From Oscillospiraceae bacterium (GTDB lineage Bacteria > Bacillota > Clostridia > Oscillospirales > Oscillospiraceae): a stretch of 64,000 nucleotides of DNA. Each line of letters starts with the position of its first letter. Position 1 is the first letter of the stretch. Below the pieces are notes generated by a model. The model searched no databases. It was not told the DNA's origin and saw only the letters and a program-made list of their open reading frames with translations. Of this stretch, positions 51,101 through 57,901 are shown in pieces. The stretch lies in contig JAFUNI010000013.1 of NCBI GenBank assembly GCA_017482385.1, forward strand, positions 44,508 through 108,507, in the 5' to 3' direction. Position numbers and translations under genes: made by a program.

Positions 51101-51124
51101 GTTGGTGTCAAAATTGGTGTCAAA
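51101..51124. promoter_or_regulatory. paired GTTGGTGTCA repeats, likely right arm-type integrase site
   Basis: GTTGGTGTCA and TTGGTGTCAAA in tandem, 78 bases from the right attachment site. Twenty of 24 bases match 34677-34700 at the other end of the element, same orientation. Confidence 0.5.
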
Positions 51125-51172
51125 TACGTTTTGATATATTCCATTTCGCTTCAAAAAGTCATATAAACAAAG

Positions 51173-51200
51173 AAAAACCACGGCAAAAGCCGTGGTTTTT
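51173..51200. terminator. terminator next to the initiator tRNA
   Basis: AAAAACCACGGC-AAAA-GCCGTGGTTTTT hairpin directly after the tRNA 3' end on the minus strand. Confidence 0.88.
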
Positions 51201-51201
51201 A

Positions 51202-51246
51202 TGGTTGCGGAGGCAGGACTCGAACCTACGACCTCCGGGTTATGAG
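51202..51246 (-). repeat. right attachment site (attR), 45 bp within the tRNA
   Basis: Identical to 34517-34561. Flanking bases differ (T and A on the left, T and C on the right), so the repeat is exactly 45 bp. Confidence 0.88.
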
Positions 51247-51277
51247 CCCGACGAGCTTCCAACTGCTCTACTCCGCG
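51202..51277 (-). tRNA. initiator tRNA-fMet (CAT)
   Basis: 76 bases with encoded CCA. 5' end CGCGGAG and 3' acceptor strand CTCCGCA leave C1 opposite A72 unpaired, and the anticodon stem has three G-C pairs (GGG-CTCATAA-CCC); both are marks of the initiator tRNA. Anticodon CAT at 51244-51242. The 3' 45 bases are the right attachment site of the element, which restores the gene on integration. Confidence 0.93.
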
Positions 51278-51465
51278 ATATAGGGCACTCTCTTGAGCGC
51301 CTAAGTATTGTACCACGGCAGGCAGAACTTGTCAACCATTATTTTTTGTCTCTTTGGGGCGAACCGCAAAATCTTTTGTCGGCTTTACAATTTTATTTAG
51401 TCCGTTTTGTTGGACTGTTTTATTTTTATAATCAGCACATAAGATAAAACACGGAGGTACTGATC

Positions 51466-51624
51466 ATGAAAACAATCACTTGCAAAACAAACCCCATTGA
51501 CCGCATCCCCTACCCCAATGCCGCTACCCGCCGTGAACTGCTTCACAAGGCTTTGGACACCGCTTTGGTCACAGCCAGCGGCATTGGCATCGGTGCGATC
51601 ATCGCGCTGATGACTGTCATTTAA
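51466..51624 (+). CDS. small protein with C-terminal membrane helix, 52 aa
   Basis: Reads MKTITCKTNPIDRIPYPNAA then RRELLHKALDTALVTASGIGIGAIIALMTVI. ACGGAGG is ten bases before the ATG. The C-terminal 20 residues are hydrophobic enough for a membrane helix. It converges on CoaX with a three-base overlap of ends. Unknown function; looks like a real small clostridial membrane protein. Confidence 0.68.
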   Translation: MKTITCKTNPIDRIPYPNAATRRELLHKALDTALVTASGIGIGAIIALMTVI

Positions 51625-52391
51625 TTTTTCTTATTATCCCGGTACAGGGCAACCAAGCCCTTAATGAGTAAATTCTTGTCATAGATCATCGGGGTCTTGC
51701 ACAGGGGCACGATGAACTTGGCAATGCCACCAGTGGCAATGACAGTAGTCTTATAGCCCAACTCCTGCTCCATCCGCTCCACCATGCCGTCCAGCATACA
51801 GGCGGTGCCCATCATAATGCCGGAACGCATTGCGTCAATAGTATTTCTGCCGATGGCACGCTTGGGCTGATCCAGCTGCAAACCGGGCAGCAAAGCGGTC
51901 TTATCCGTCAGCGCATCCATAGAGATCCGCACACCGGGAATGATACAGCCGCCAATGTGGGCGCCGGATTGATCCAGCACGGAGATGGTGGTCGCCGTAC
52001 CCATATCGATGACGATCAGCGGGGGCTTATGCTCCCGCAGGGCTGCCACATCTGCCACCACCAGGTCTGCGCCGGTCTGGCCGGGGTTTTCCAGGCGGAT
52101 ATCCAAGCCCGTCTTGATGCCGGGGCCTACCACAAGGCTCTGTTTGCCTGTGAGTTTCTTAATAGCGGTCTGGAAGGAGTTCAGCACCTGGGGCACAACG
52201 GAAGAAATGATGCTGCCCTCGATATCCTCCGGGCGCACACCGTACACATCCAGCAGGATCTTTAAATCCACGCAGTACTGATCCGAGGTCTTGGTGGCCT
52301 CGGTGCGAAGCCGTGCCTCAAAGACGATCTCATCATCCTTGACGCCGCCCAAAACGATATTGGAATTGCCGATATCAATGGTTAAAATCAT
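51621..52391 (-). CDS. coaX: type III pantothenate kinase
   Basis: 256 residues, standard for CoaX. ATP-binding DIGNSNIVLGG (5-15), pantothenate-site GADLVVADVAA near 107, second phosphate loop IDMGTATTISVLD near 126, and ATGGIAKF near 223. It makes 4'-phosphopantothenate, the first step of CoA synthesis. Four-base overlap with the upstream phosphoesterase gene. Confidence 0.93.
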   Translation of the reverse strand: MILTIDIGNSNIVLGGVKDDEIVFEARLRTEATKTSDQYCVDLKILLDVYGVRPEDIEGSIISSVVPQVLNSFQTAIKKLTGKQSLVVGPGIKTGLDIRLENPGQTGADLVVADVAALREHKPPLIVIDMGTATTISVLDQSGAHIGGCIIPGVRISMDALTDKTALLPGLQLDQPKRAIGRNTIDAMRSGIMMGTACMLDGMVERMEQELGYKTTVIATGGIAKFIVPLCKTPMIYDKNLLIKGLVALYRDNKKN

Positions 52392-52885
52392 TTCATTTCC
52401 TCCAAATCTTCCTGTGTAACGAAGTAGCAGGCGGTGATTTTCTCACCGTCTGTTTTTAATATGCCCGCCGAACCGCCGTTGTAGCCGGCGCTGCCGGGAT
52501 TAAAGACCCACAGGCCGTCCGTTTCCTGGTGGCAATCCATTCTGTGGGTATGGCCGTAAAGGGCAATTTGTGCGTTATAACGGCGTGCTTCCGCCACCAG
52601 ACCGCCAATTCCCATTTTCACATGCTCCCGGTGGCCGTGGGTCATATAGACCGTCACGCCGCCGATGGGGTAACAGAGCATTTCCCGGGCGTGGGGCGGC
52701 GTGCGATATTTATCGCAGTTACCAGCCACCTGGTGCATTGGGATGTGGGGGAATTCTTCTGCAAGGGTTTCCCCATCGTCATAATGGTCGCCCAGGTGGA
52801 TCATTGCGTCCGGTTTGATTTTCTCCACGCACCGGCGCATAAACTGCATTCCGGAATGGGAATCAGAAAAAATCAGAATTGTCAT
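52388..52885 (-). CDS. YfcE/MJ0936-family metallophosphoesterase
   Basis: 165 residues. Metal ligands are in FSDSHSGM (Asp8, His10), HLGDHYDD, AGNCDK, THGHRE and YGHTHRMD, the complete set for the family. Acts on an unknown phosphodiester or monoester; YfcE homologues often sit beside rdgB or coaX. Coupled to coaX by overlap. Confidence 0.9.
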   Translation of the reverse strand: MTILIFSDSHSGMQFMRRCVEKIKPDAMIHLGDHYDDGETLAEEFPHIPMHQVAGNCDKYRTPPHAREMLCYPIGGVTVYMTHGHREHVKMGIGGLVAEARRYNAQIALYGHTHRMDCHQETDGLWVFNPGSAGYNGGSAGILKTDGEKITACYFVTQEDLEEMK

Positions 52886-52908
52886 CGTTCACCATTCCTC
52901 CCTTTCGC

Positions 52909-52993
52909 GCATATCGTTTTCATAAGCGTATTATAGCAGGCATTTTGACAGGAGGCAATGATATTGGAGAAAAATCCTAAGTTTTTTCTTTAA
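52909..52993 (+). pseudogene. duplicated leader plus ten-codon stub of the 55526 gene
   Basis: Bases 52909-52985 match 55471-55550 at about 85%: GCATATCGT box, TATAGCAGGCATTTTGA, GGAGGCAATGAT and the start of the frame. Here the frame is TTG GAG AAA AAT CCT AAG then stops after ten codons (52964-52993). It is a decayed or cut copy of the regulatory region and start of the 55526 gene. Confidence 0.6.
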
Positions 52994-53802
52994 TCGGTGC
53001 GTTTGCGTTTTCGGTATTTTAGTGGAGAACAGGCATAGCGCTGTCTGAACTCTTTGATAAAATGGGACACCGAAGAATAGCCCAGCATATCGGATATTTC
53101 CTGCACGGATATTTCTCCGTATTCCAAATAGGATTTTGCTCGGCTCAAGCGAAGAGCATTGCGGTATTCGCAGGGAGAAACACCTACGTGAGCCTTAAAT
53201 TGCTTGCGGAAATATACCTCGCTGATATGGCAAATGGCCGCCAATTCCGCCACTGTGGGATTCTGCTCGATATGTTCCGAGAGATACCGCAAGGCCTTTG
53301 TAATATGGTCCGGCATAGATTTTTCCAAGTCTTTGGTGTCCAGCGCGCAAAGGATCTCCATGAGCAAAATTCTGTTTTGGGTAAACTGATTGGGGATCTC
53401 ATTGTGCAGCACATTTCTGAACAGCAGTGGCAACATTTGATCTTGGGCAACATGGAAAATTTGAATCCTATCTGAAAGCAGCACATCCTCCCCCTGCTCG
53501 TCATAAAGCAAAAAATTGATGCCGATGGTGTGAGCGTTCGCATCCTGAAAATCCGACAGCTGCACTCTGTATTCACTTCCCATGGGGGTATAAACAATGT
53601 CACCGCTGTGGGCTACGAAGATTTCCCCGTTTTTGTCAGTGTAAGTAACCTTACAGCCGTTCAACAGCATAAACAAATTCTGCTTTTTGGGAGCACCAAC
53701 GCATTGAAAACTCTTGGTGTTGCGCCAAAACTGCTGCAGCCCGTTGATAAAAACCGGGTTAAAATTTTGACGGATCAGGTTATCTAACGCACAAATCTTC
53801 AT
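52990..53802 (-). CDS. AraC-family transcriptional regulator
   Basis: 270 residues. N-terminal cupin sensor (FMLLNGCKVTYTDKNGEIFVAHSGDIVYTPMGSEYRVQL) and C-terminal HTH pair (PTVAELAAICHISEVYFRKQF, ISVQEISDMLGYSSVSHFIKEFRQRY). Divergent from the glycosidase gene at 53961 with a 158-base control region, so it probably regulates it. Confidence 0.88.
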   Translation of the reverse strand: MKICALDNLIRQNFNPVFINGLQQFWRNTKSFQCVGAPKKQNLFMLLNGCKVTYTDKNGEIFVAHSGDIVYTPMGSEYRVQLSDFQDANAHTIGINFLLYDEQGEDVLLSDRIQIFHVAQDQMLPLLFRNVLHNEIPNQFTQNRILLMEILCALDTKDLEKSMPDHITKALRYLSEHIEQNPTVAELAAICHISEVYFRKQFKAHVGVSPCEYRNALRLSRAKSYLEYGEISVQEISDMLGYSSVSHFIKEFRQRYACSPLKYRKRKRTD

Positions 53803-53960
53803 AAAATCCCCCCTTGCTTTATAGGTTCATTCTAATATAGCGGCGTATCTATGTCAATACGCGTTGTTTCGAAAAACGATGTTTCTATAATGAAATATAT
53901 CTATTTTCTTTACCGTGGACACGCTATAATGGCAGTATCCACACAAAGGGAGGTTTTCTT

Positions 53961-55403
53961 ATGAAACAAACCGATTGGAAAATTATTTACACCAAATATG
54001 ACGGCATTTCTAAAAAAGCCATCGAACTTTTGTCAAAAGAGGTCAGTGAATTTCTGATCCGGGTGCCCCATATATACAGCATTTATGTGCTGCCCTGCGA
54101 GAAAGAAGGCTGCGAAATTTCGAAAAACGCATTTTTTGTAAGCTGCTATGAGGAAAGCGCTGCCATAAAGCAGTATGTTTCCCGGGACGAGATTCCCGAG
54201 GACGGTTTTTTGGTGAAGGTCATTCCCAACCCCGAGGATGCTGAGGGCCGGCTTGTGATTCTGACCGCCCACAGCGAACAGGAGCTTTTCTATGCAGTTG
54301 TCAGTTTCCTGGACGATTATATTTACGAAAACGCTCCCATCCTCGGCTCTAACTATATGCCGGACCGAATTTTTGACAGACCGCTGCAGGAATGCGCCTA
54401 CACCGAGGTGCCGGACAACAAGACCCGGAGCATTTTCACCTGGGGACACCCCATTAACGATTACCGGGCATACATTGAAAATATGGCCCGGCTGAAATTC
54501 AACGAGCTGATTATTTGGAACGACTTTATTCCCATCAACATCGTTGACGTTATTGATTATGCCCACGCATTTGGTATTAAAGTGATTTTGGGCTACAGCT
54601 GGGGCTGGCGTGAAATCGGCAACAAGGTGGCCGAGATCACCGATCAAAAAATCGAAGAAACCAAAGCCATCGCCCTCCAGCAGTTCCGGGAGCATTATGC
54701 CAATGTGCCCTGCGACGGCATCTATTTCCAATCCTTCACGGAACGTCGGGAAGAGCAGGTTGGCGGACGGTTGATTTCCCGTCTGGTCGTGGATATGGTG
54801 AATGATATTGCAGCCCAGATTTGGCAGATTCAGCCGGGCCTTCACATCATTTTCGGCCTGCACGCTACCTCTGTGCGGAGTCGTCTGGATGAGATCGCCC
54901 GGGTAGACCCGCGGATCGATATTATGTGGGAAGACTGCGGTGAATTCCCCTATAGCTACAACTCTTTTGTATCGGATGAAAAGATATACAAAGAAACCCT
55001 TGCCTTTATCAAAGAAATTTTGGAATTGCGTGAGGGTGTGGGCGTAGGCCTGGTGTTCAAGGGTGTTATGATGCTGGATTGGGGCAAAAAAGTCGGCCAG
55101 CACGGTCCCTTTATCATGGGTCAAAACAGCAAGGCAATCGCAGCTCACGACCGGCACATCCGCGCAAGCTCCTGGCGGAAATATGCCGCAGATTGGATGC
55201 AACACGGCAACCGCGCTGCCCAAATGCTTCAGTTTATCAAGGATCATAAATTGGGAGAAGTGGATATGTGCCTGGCCGGAACCTTTGACGGCGGTATTTA
55301 TCTCCCCATGGCCCTTTGCGGGCAAATGTATAGAAAGCTGGACGAAGACTATCAGCAGACCCTCCGCAAAACCGCCCGCAGAGCCTGCATTACTACGGAC
55401 TAA
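53961..55403 (+). CDS. predicted intracellular glycoside hydrolase, TIM-barrel, family uncertain
   Basis: 480 residues, no signal peptide. The first 125 residues (KNAFFVSCYEESAAIKQYVSRDEIPEDGFLVKVIP..., LVILTAHSEQELFYAVVSFLDDYI) resemble the N-terminal domain of GH20/GH67/GH84 enzymes, and the rest is a barrel (INDYRAYIENMARLKFNELIIWND, YAHAFGIKVILGYSWGWRE, DIMWEDCGEFPYSY). Likely acidic residues: Glu/Asp in WEDCGE. An alpha-glucuronidase or hexosaminidase-like activity is possible, not shown. GGGAGG before the ATG. Single gene under the divergent AraC regulator, ended by a terminator. Confidence 0.65.
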   Translation: MKQTDWKIIYTKYDGISKKAIELLSKEVSEFLIRVPHIYSIYVLPCEKEGCEISKNAFFVSCYEESAAIKQYVSRDEIPEDGFLVKVIPNPEDAEGRLVILTAHSEQELFYAVVSFLDDYIYENAPILGSNYMPDRIFDRPLQECAYTEVPDNKTRSIFTWGHPINDYRAYIENMARLKFNELIIWNDFIPINIVDVIDYAHAFGIKVILGYSWGWREIGNKVAEITDQKIEETKAIALQQFREHYANVPCDGIYFQSFTERREEQVGGRLISRLVVDMVNDIAAQIWQIQPGLHIIFGLHATSVRSRLDEIARVDPRIDIMWEDCGEFPYSYNSFVSDEKIYKETLAFIKEILELREGVGVGLVFKGVMMLDWGKKVGQHGPFIMGQNSKAIAAHDRHIRASSWRKYAADWMQHGNRAAQMLQFIKDHKLGEVDMCLAGTFDGGIYLPMALCGQMYRKLDEDYQQTLRKTARRACITTD

Positions 55404-55420
55404 GTGACCACTACCCCATT

Positions 55421-55446
55421 AAAAACCCGCCTCACGGCGGGTTTTT
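55421..55446 (+). terminator. terminator of the glycosidase gene
   Basis: AAAAACCCGCC-TCAC-GGCGGGTTTTTT hairpin with T run, 18 bases after the stop. Confidence 0.9.
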
Positions 55447-55470
55447 TCTGTGTCTTTTTTACCTGCTGGC

Positions 55471-55480
55471 GCATATAGTA
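55471..55480 (+). promoter_or_regulatory. CATATNGT box (sporulation sigma -10-like)
   Basis: GCATATAGTA lies 55 bases before the start at 55526; the same box is at 52909 (GCATATCGT) and 57247 (GCATATAGTG). It fits the CATAnnnT -10 of sigma-E/sigma-K; no matching -35 is clear. Confidence 0.4.
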
Positions 55481-55525
55481 TTCACAAGAGTATGATAGCA
55501 GGCATTTTGATGGGAGGCAATGATC

Positions 55526-55753
55526 ATGGAGAAAAAATCTCAGGATTTTTCTATGGAAGAAGTTATGCGCATAGCCAAAAGCCCTGCCGGGCAGCAGCTC
55601 ATGGCTCTGCTGCAACAGAAAGACAGTGCCGCATTGACCCAAGCCGCCGCCCAGGCCAAATCCGGCAATTACTCCCAGGCGGGGCAGACCCTTAGCGCTT
55701 TGCTGTCTTCTCCGGAGGCGCAAAAGCTGATGAAAGAATTGGGTGGCAAGTGA
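55526..55753 (+). CDS. small protein, 75 aa, first gene of a three-gene operon
   Basis: ATG 55526 (MEKKSQDFSMEEVMRIAKSPAG) has GGGAGG nine bases upstream; ATG 55520 is too close to it. Helical, Ala/Gln-rich (QQLMALLQQKDSAALTQAAAQAKSGNYSQAGQTLSALLSSPEAQKLMKELGG). No known domain. Overlaps the next gene. Confidence 0.7.
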   Translation: MEKKSQDFSMEEVMRIAKSPAGQQLMALLQQKDSAALTQAAAQAKSGNYSQAGQTLSALLSSPEAQKLMKELGGK

Positions 55754-56067
55754 TGGACAATTTGGAATCGGGGCTGCAGTCCATTTTGGGCAACCCCCAA
55801 ATGATGGAGCAGATCATGTCCATTGCCCAAAACTTCCAATCAGAACCTTCCCCTCCCCCGCCTGCGGCGGAGGGTGGGCCGGAGTTGGATTTTGCCACCA
55901 TACAAAAAATTACAACTCTCATTGGTAAAACCGGGATAGACAGTCAGCAGAAGGCTCTGCTGCAGGCACTGCGTCCCTATCTCAGCAGCCAACGGATTGG
56001 GAAGCTGGAGAAAGCTATGCGGGCGGCCAAGCTGGCAGGCATTGCAACCACATTTTTAGGCAGGTGA
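55753..56067 (+). CDS. small protein, 104 aa, second gene of the operon
   Basis: Start ATG 55753 overlaps the previous stop. MDNLESGLQSILGNPQMMEQIMSIAQNF is followed by a Pro-rich linker (EPSPPPPAAEGGPE) and a helical C-terminus (KITTLIGKTGIDSQQKALLQALRPYLSSQRIGKLEKAMRAAKLAG). The helical repeats resemble its upstream neighbour; together with the third gene this set recurs in Oscillospiraceae-like genomes to my knowledge without assigned function. Confidence 0.7.
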   Translation: MDNLESGLQSILGNPQMMEQIMSIAQNFQSEPSPPPPAAEGGPELDFATIQKITTLIGKTGIDSQQKALLQALRPYLSSQRIGKLEKAMRAAKLAGIATTFLGR

Positions 56068-56071
56068 TTTG

Positions 56072-56368
56072 GTGTACAACCGTTATATTCCCCAACAGGA
56101 CGGCACATTTCGCAAAAAGCAGGAACCGGATGCGGTCCGTCCCAATCCGCCCAGGCCCAATCCCCCGCCCCCGGAGCCACCACCCCGTCCGCCACATGGG
56201 GCGCCTCCCATGGGTGACAGCGTGACGGGATTTTTGAAGCGGCTGATCCCCAGGGATTTTGACACCGGGGATCTGATCGTGGTGCTGCTGCTTTTGTTAA
56301 TGGCCGGCGACAAACCGGAGGACAAAAACACCGCGCTGCTGACATTGGCGCTTTACTGTTTCTTATGA
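56072..56368 (+). CDS. Pro-rich small membrane protein, 98 aa, third gene of the operon
   Basis: GTG 56072 (or TTG 56069) starts MYNRYIPQQDGTFRKKQEPD; a Pro-rich stretch (RPNPPRPNPPPPEPPPRPPHG) leads to FDTGDLIVVLLLLLMAGD, one membrane helix, and a second short hydrophobic end (ALLTLALYCFL). AGGTG gives a usable ribosome site. The possible sporulation-type box at 55471 and the form of these proteins suggest a spore envelope role; this is inference. Confidence 0.68.
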   Translation: MYNRYIPQQDGTFRKKQEPDAVRPNPPRPNPPPPEPPPRPPHGAPPMGDSVTGFLKRLIPRDFDTGDLIVVLLLLLMAGDKPEDKNTALLTLALYCFL

Positions 56369-56370
56369 CA

Positions 56371-56408
56371 AATCCCCCTAAGGGCGGTACACGGCCCTTA
56401 GGGGGATT
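56371..56408. terminator. bidirectional terminator-like hairpin
   Basis: AATCCCCCTAAGGGC / GCCCTTAGGGGGATT perfect 15-bp stem between convergent genes; T runs are short. Confidence 0.7.
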
Positions 56409-56410
56409 GG

Positions 56411-57157
56411 TTATTCACCTAAGATAAAATCGGAGATAAGTTTACCAAAGATACTGATGCCGTTTTCGTCTGCCTTGCCGATATAGGCACAGTGGGTACT
56501 TTCCATCACCTGCAGCTTTACATTTTCGTCAAGGCCAAAATGCTTCAGGGTGGACATCACAAGCATGGTCTGCTCATAGCGGTTTTGCATATCGTTATCG
56601 GACACGATGATGAGCATGGGAGGATATTTCTCGTCCACACCGATATGGTAAAGTGGCGCGGATTCGTCCACGATCACCCGTCGGCTGTCAACACCCCGCT
56701 CCCGCAGCACATTGAAGTGGTCGGTAGGTTGGCCTGCATCGTGGATAAAGCCGGTGATGTCCATAGGTGTAATATCATATTTTGCTAAGTATTTCTTATC
56801 AAAGCAGAGCATTTGAGAAAGGTATCCGCCGGCGGAACTGCCGCCTACATAAACACCGGCCACTTCTCCATATTGCTTCATATTTTCGAAGACCCAAGCG
56901 GTGGCGCAGGCGGCGTCCTCGATAAATTCCGGATATTTGGCGGTGGGATACATTCTGTAATTGGCGCTGACAACAGCAATTCCCTTGTCTGTCAGATGCT
57001 TAATAAATGCGTCGTAGCGCTTCGCTGCCTTATCACCGCTTTCAATTCCACCGCCGTGGAAATACAAAAACACCGGGAATCGATCACATTCCGGCAGGTG
57101 GACATCTAAGTATTGGTTGGCTTCCTCGCTGTAGAGAATATCGGTAATACTTTTCAT
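56411..57157 (-). CDS. alpha/beta-hydrolase (esterase/lipase, HSL-like)
   Basis: 248 residues from ATG 57157 (MKSITDILYSEEANQYLDVHLPE; AAAGGAG upstream). The oxyanion HGGG motif is YFHGGGIESGD, the nucleophile elbow GGSSAGGYLS (GxSxG), the acid Asp in IIVSDNDMQNR and His in ESTHCAYIG. Carboxylesterase or sugar-ester deacetylase is likely. Single-gene unit. The frame remains open another 400 bases upstream but without a ribosome site and antisense to 57273. Confidence 0.86.
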   Translation of the reverse strand: MKSITDILYSEEANQYLDVHLPECDRFPVFLYFHGGGIESGDKAAKRYDAFIKHLTDKGIAVVSANYRMYPTAKYPEFIEDAACATAWVFENMKQYGEVAGVYVGGSSAGGYLSQMLCFDKKYLAKYDITPMDITGFIHDAGQPTDHFNVLRERGVDSRRVIVDESAPLYHIGVDEKYPPMLIIVSDNDMQNRYEQTMLVMSTLKHFGLDENVKLQVMESTHCAYIGKADENGISIFGKLISDFILGE

Positions 57158-57246
57158 CGCTATGCTCCTTTTGTTTTTGCTTATTATAACGCACCCCAAA
57201 CCCCATGTCAATTCTGCAGATTTTGTCGAACCCTCTTGCGCTTTTC

Positions 57247-57256
57247 GCATATAGTG
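57247..57256 (+). promoter_or_regulatory. CATATNGT box before the Cys-rich membrane protein
   Basis: GCATATAGTG, six bases ahead of the GGGAGG ribosome site of 57273. Same box as at 55471 and 52909. Confidence 0.38.
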
Positions 57257-57272
57257 AAAACGGGAGGTGAAA

Positions 57273-57677
57273 ATGATGTGTAACTGTAATTGCAGATGGA
57301 GTTGCACCCTGTTTGCGGTCATCAGCGCCGCTATCTTGGGTGTGGTCGCCGCATTCTTGCAGATCTCCGGTACGATCACCGTGACAGCTGCATTTTTGTG
57401 GGTAACTTTGGGCATCGGCGTGGTGTACCTTGCGGGCTTAACAGTCGCCTCGACCCGGTGCAGATGCACAGGCGCAACCAGCTGCCTGTGCAGAGCCCTG
57501 GATGCACTGCTGGCAGGCGTTCTGGGAACGATTCTGCTTTCTCTGGTTCTTTTGGCTGTGGGCATCGTAGCTACCAGCGTGCTCAGCGCTGTTTTGGTGG
57601 GAGTACTGGTGTTCTTCCTGTGGCTGACGGTTGCCTCCGCTGCCTGCTATGTCCGCTGTGCTGCCGATTGCGACTAA
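57273..57677 (+). CDS. Cys-rich membrane protein, 134 aa
   Basis: ATG 57273 (MMCNCNCRWSCTLFAVI) with GGGAGG five bases upstream. Four hydrophobic helices (LFAVISAAILGVVAAFLQI, ITVTAAFLWVTLGIGVVYLAGLTV, LDALLAGVLGTILLSLVLLAVGIVATS, AVLVGVLVFFLWLTVASAACYV). Cys clusters sit at the N-terminus (CNCNC), between helices 2 and 3 (CRCTGATSCLC) and at the C-terminus (CYVRCAADC). Such proteins are frequent beside sporulation genes. Function unknown. Confidence 0.7.
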   Translation: MMCNCNCRWSCTLFAVISAAILGVVAAFLQISGTITVTAAFLWVTLGIGVVYLAGLTVASTRCRCTGATSCLCRALDALLAGVLGTILLSLVLLAVGIVATSVLSAVLVGVLVFFLWLTVASAACYVRCAADCD

Positions 57678-57727
57678 GAAGTCACCTTCGGTGACAACCC
57701 CCTTTAGACAAGGGGGCCTACATAGAC

Positions 57728-57756
57728 TTGACAATTGGGAAGCTTTGTCGTATAAT
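57728..57756 (+). promoter_or_regulatory. consensus sigma-A promoter of the MATE gene
   Basis: Perfect TTGACA (57728-57733), 17-base spacer, perfect TATAAT (57751-57756). Expected start near 57763, giving a leader of about 140 bases. Confidence 0.85.
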
Positions 57757-57762
57757 CCCCTT

Positions 57763-57901
57763 GTCACCGGAGGTAGAGCACCGCAGTGCTCGGGGATCGT
57801 AAGCAATTGCTTGCAGGCCGCATACCGGATTAGGTGTCGAGTGCGCTCGGTTATTACATTTCGTAGTAATCGGGTTATTTTTTATACTTTTTGAGGTTTT
57901 T
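57763..57901 (+). promoter_or_regulatory. structured 140-nt leader with attenuator-like hairpin
   Basis: Contains GAGCACCGCAGTGCTC, GTAAGCAATTGCTTGC and CGAGTGCGCTCG hairpins. Last is a 10-bp hairpin (57848-57857 with 57863-57872, including G-U pairs), then GGGTTATTTTTTAT, a terminator shape, just before the ribosome site. I could not match it to a named riboswitch. Confidence 0.5.

Larger units (their letters stand above)
34517..51246. mobile_element. 16.7-kb element integrated in the initiator tRNA gene
   Basis: Bounded by perfect 45-bp direct repeats of the tRNA 3' part. A tyrosine integrase lies 1.2 kb from the intact tRNA. Direct repeats GTTGGYGTCA occur inside both ends. Content: DnaB-C ATPase, DUF669, a replication-protein-like gene, a serine recombinase, regulators and many small unknown genes. 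No relaxase, coupling protein, capsid, portal or terminase gene was seen. It is best described as an integrative mobilisable island or phage-satellite-like element; its mode of transfer is unknown. Confidence 0.85.

Noticed and set aside
56411-57565. 384-codon version of the esterase gene
   Set aside because: The extra 136 codons are antisense to the Cys-rich membrane protein and have no ribosome site; ATG 57157 fits the family length.
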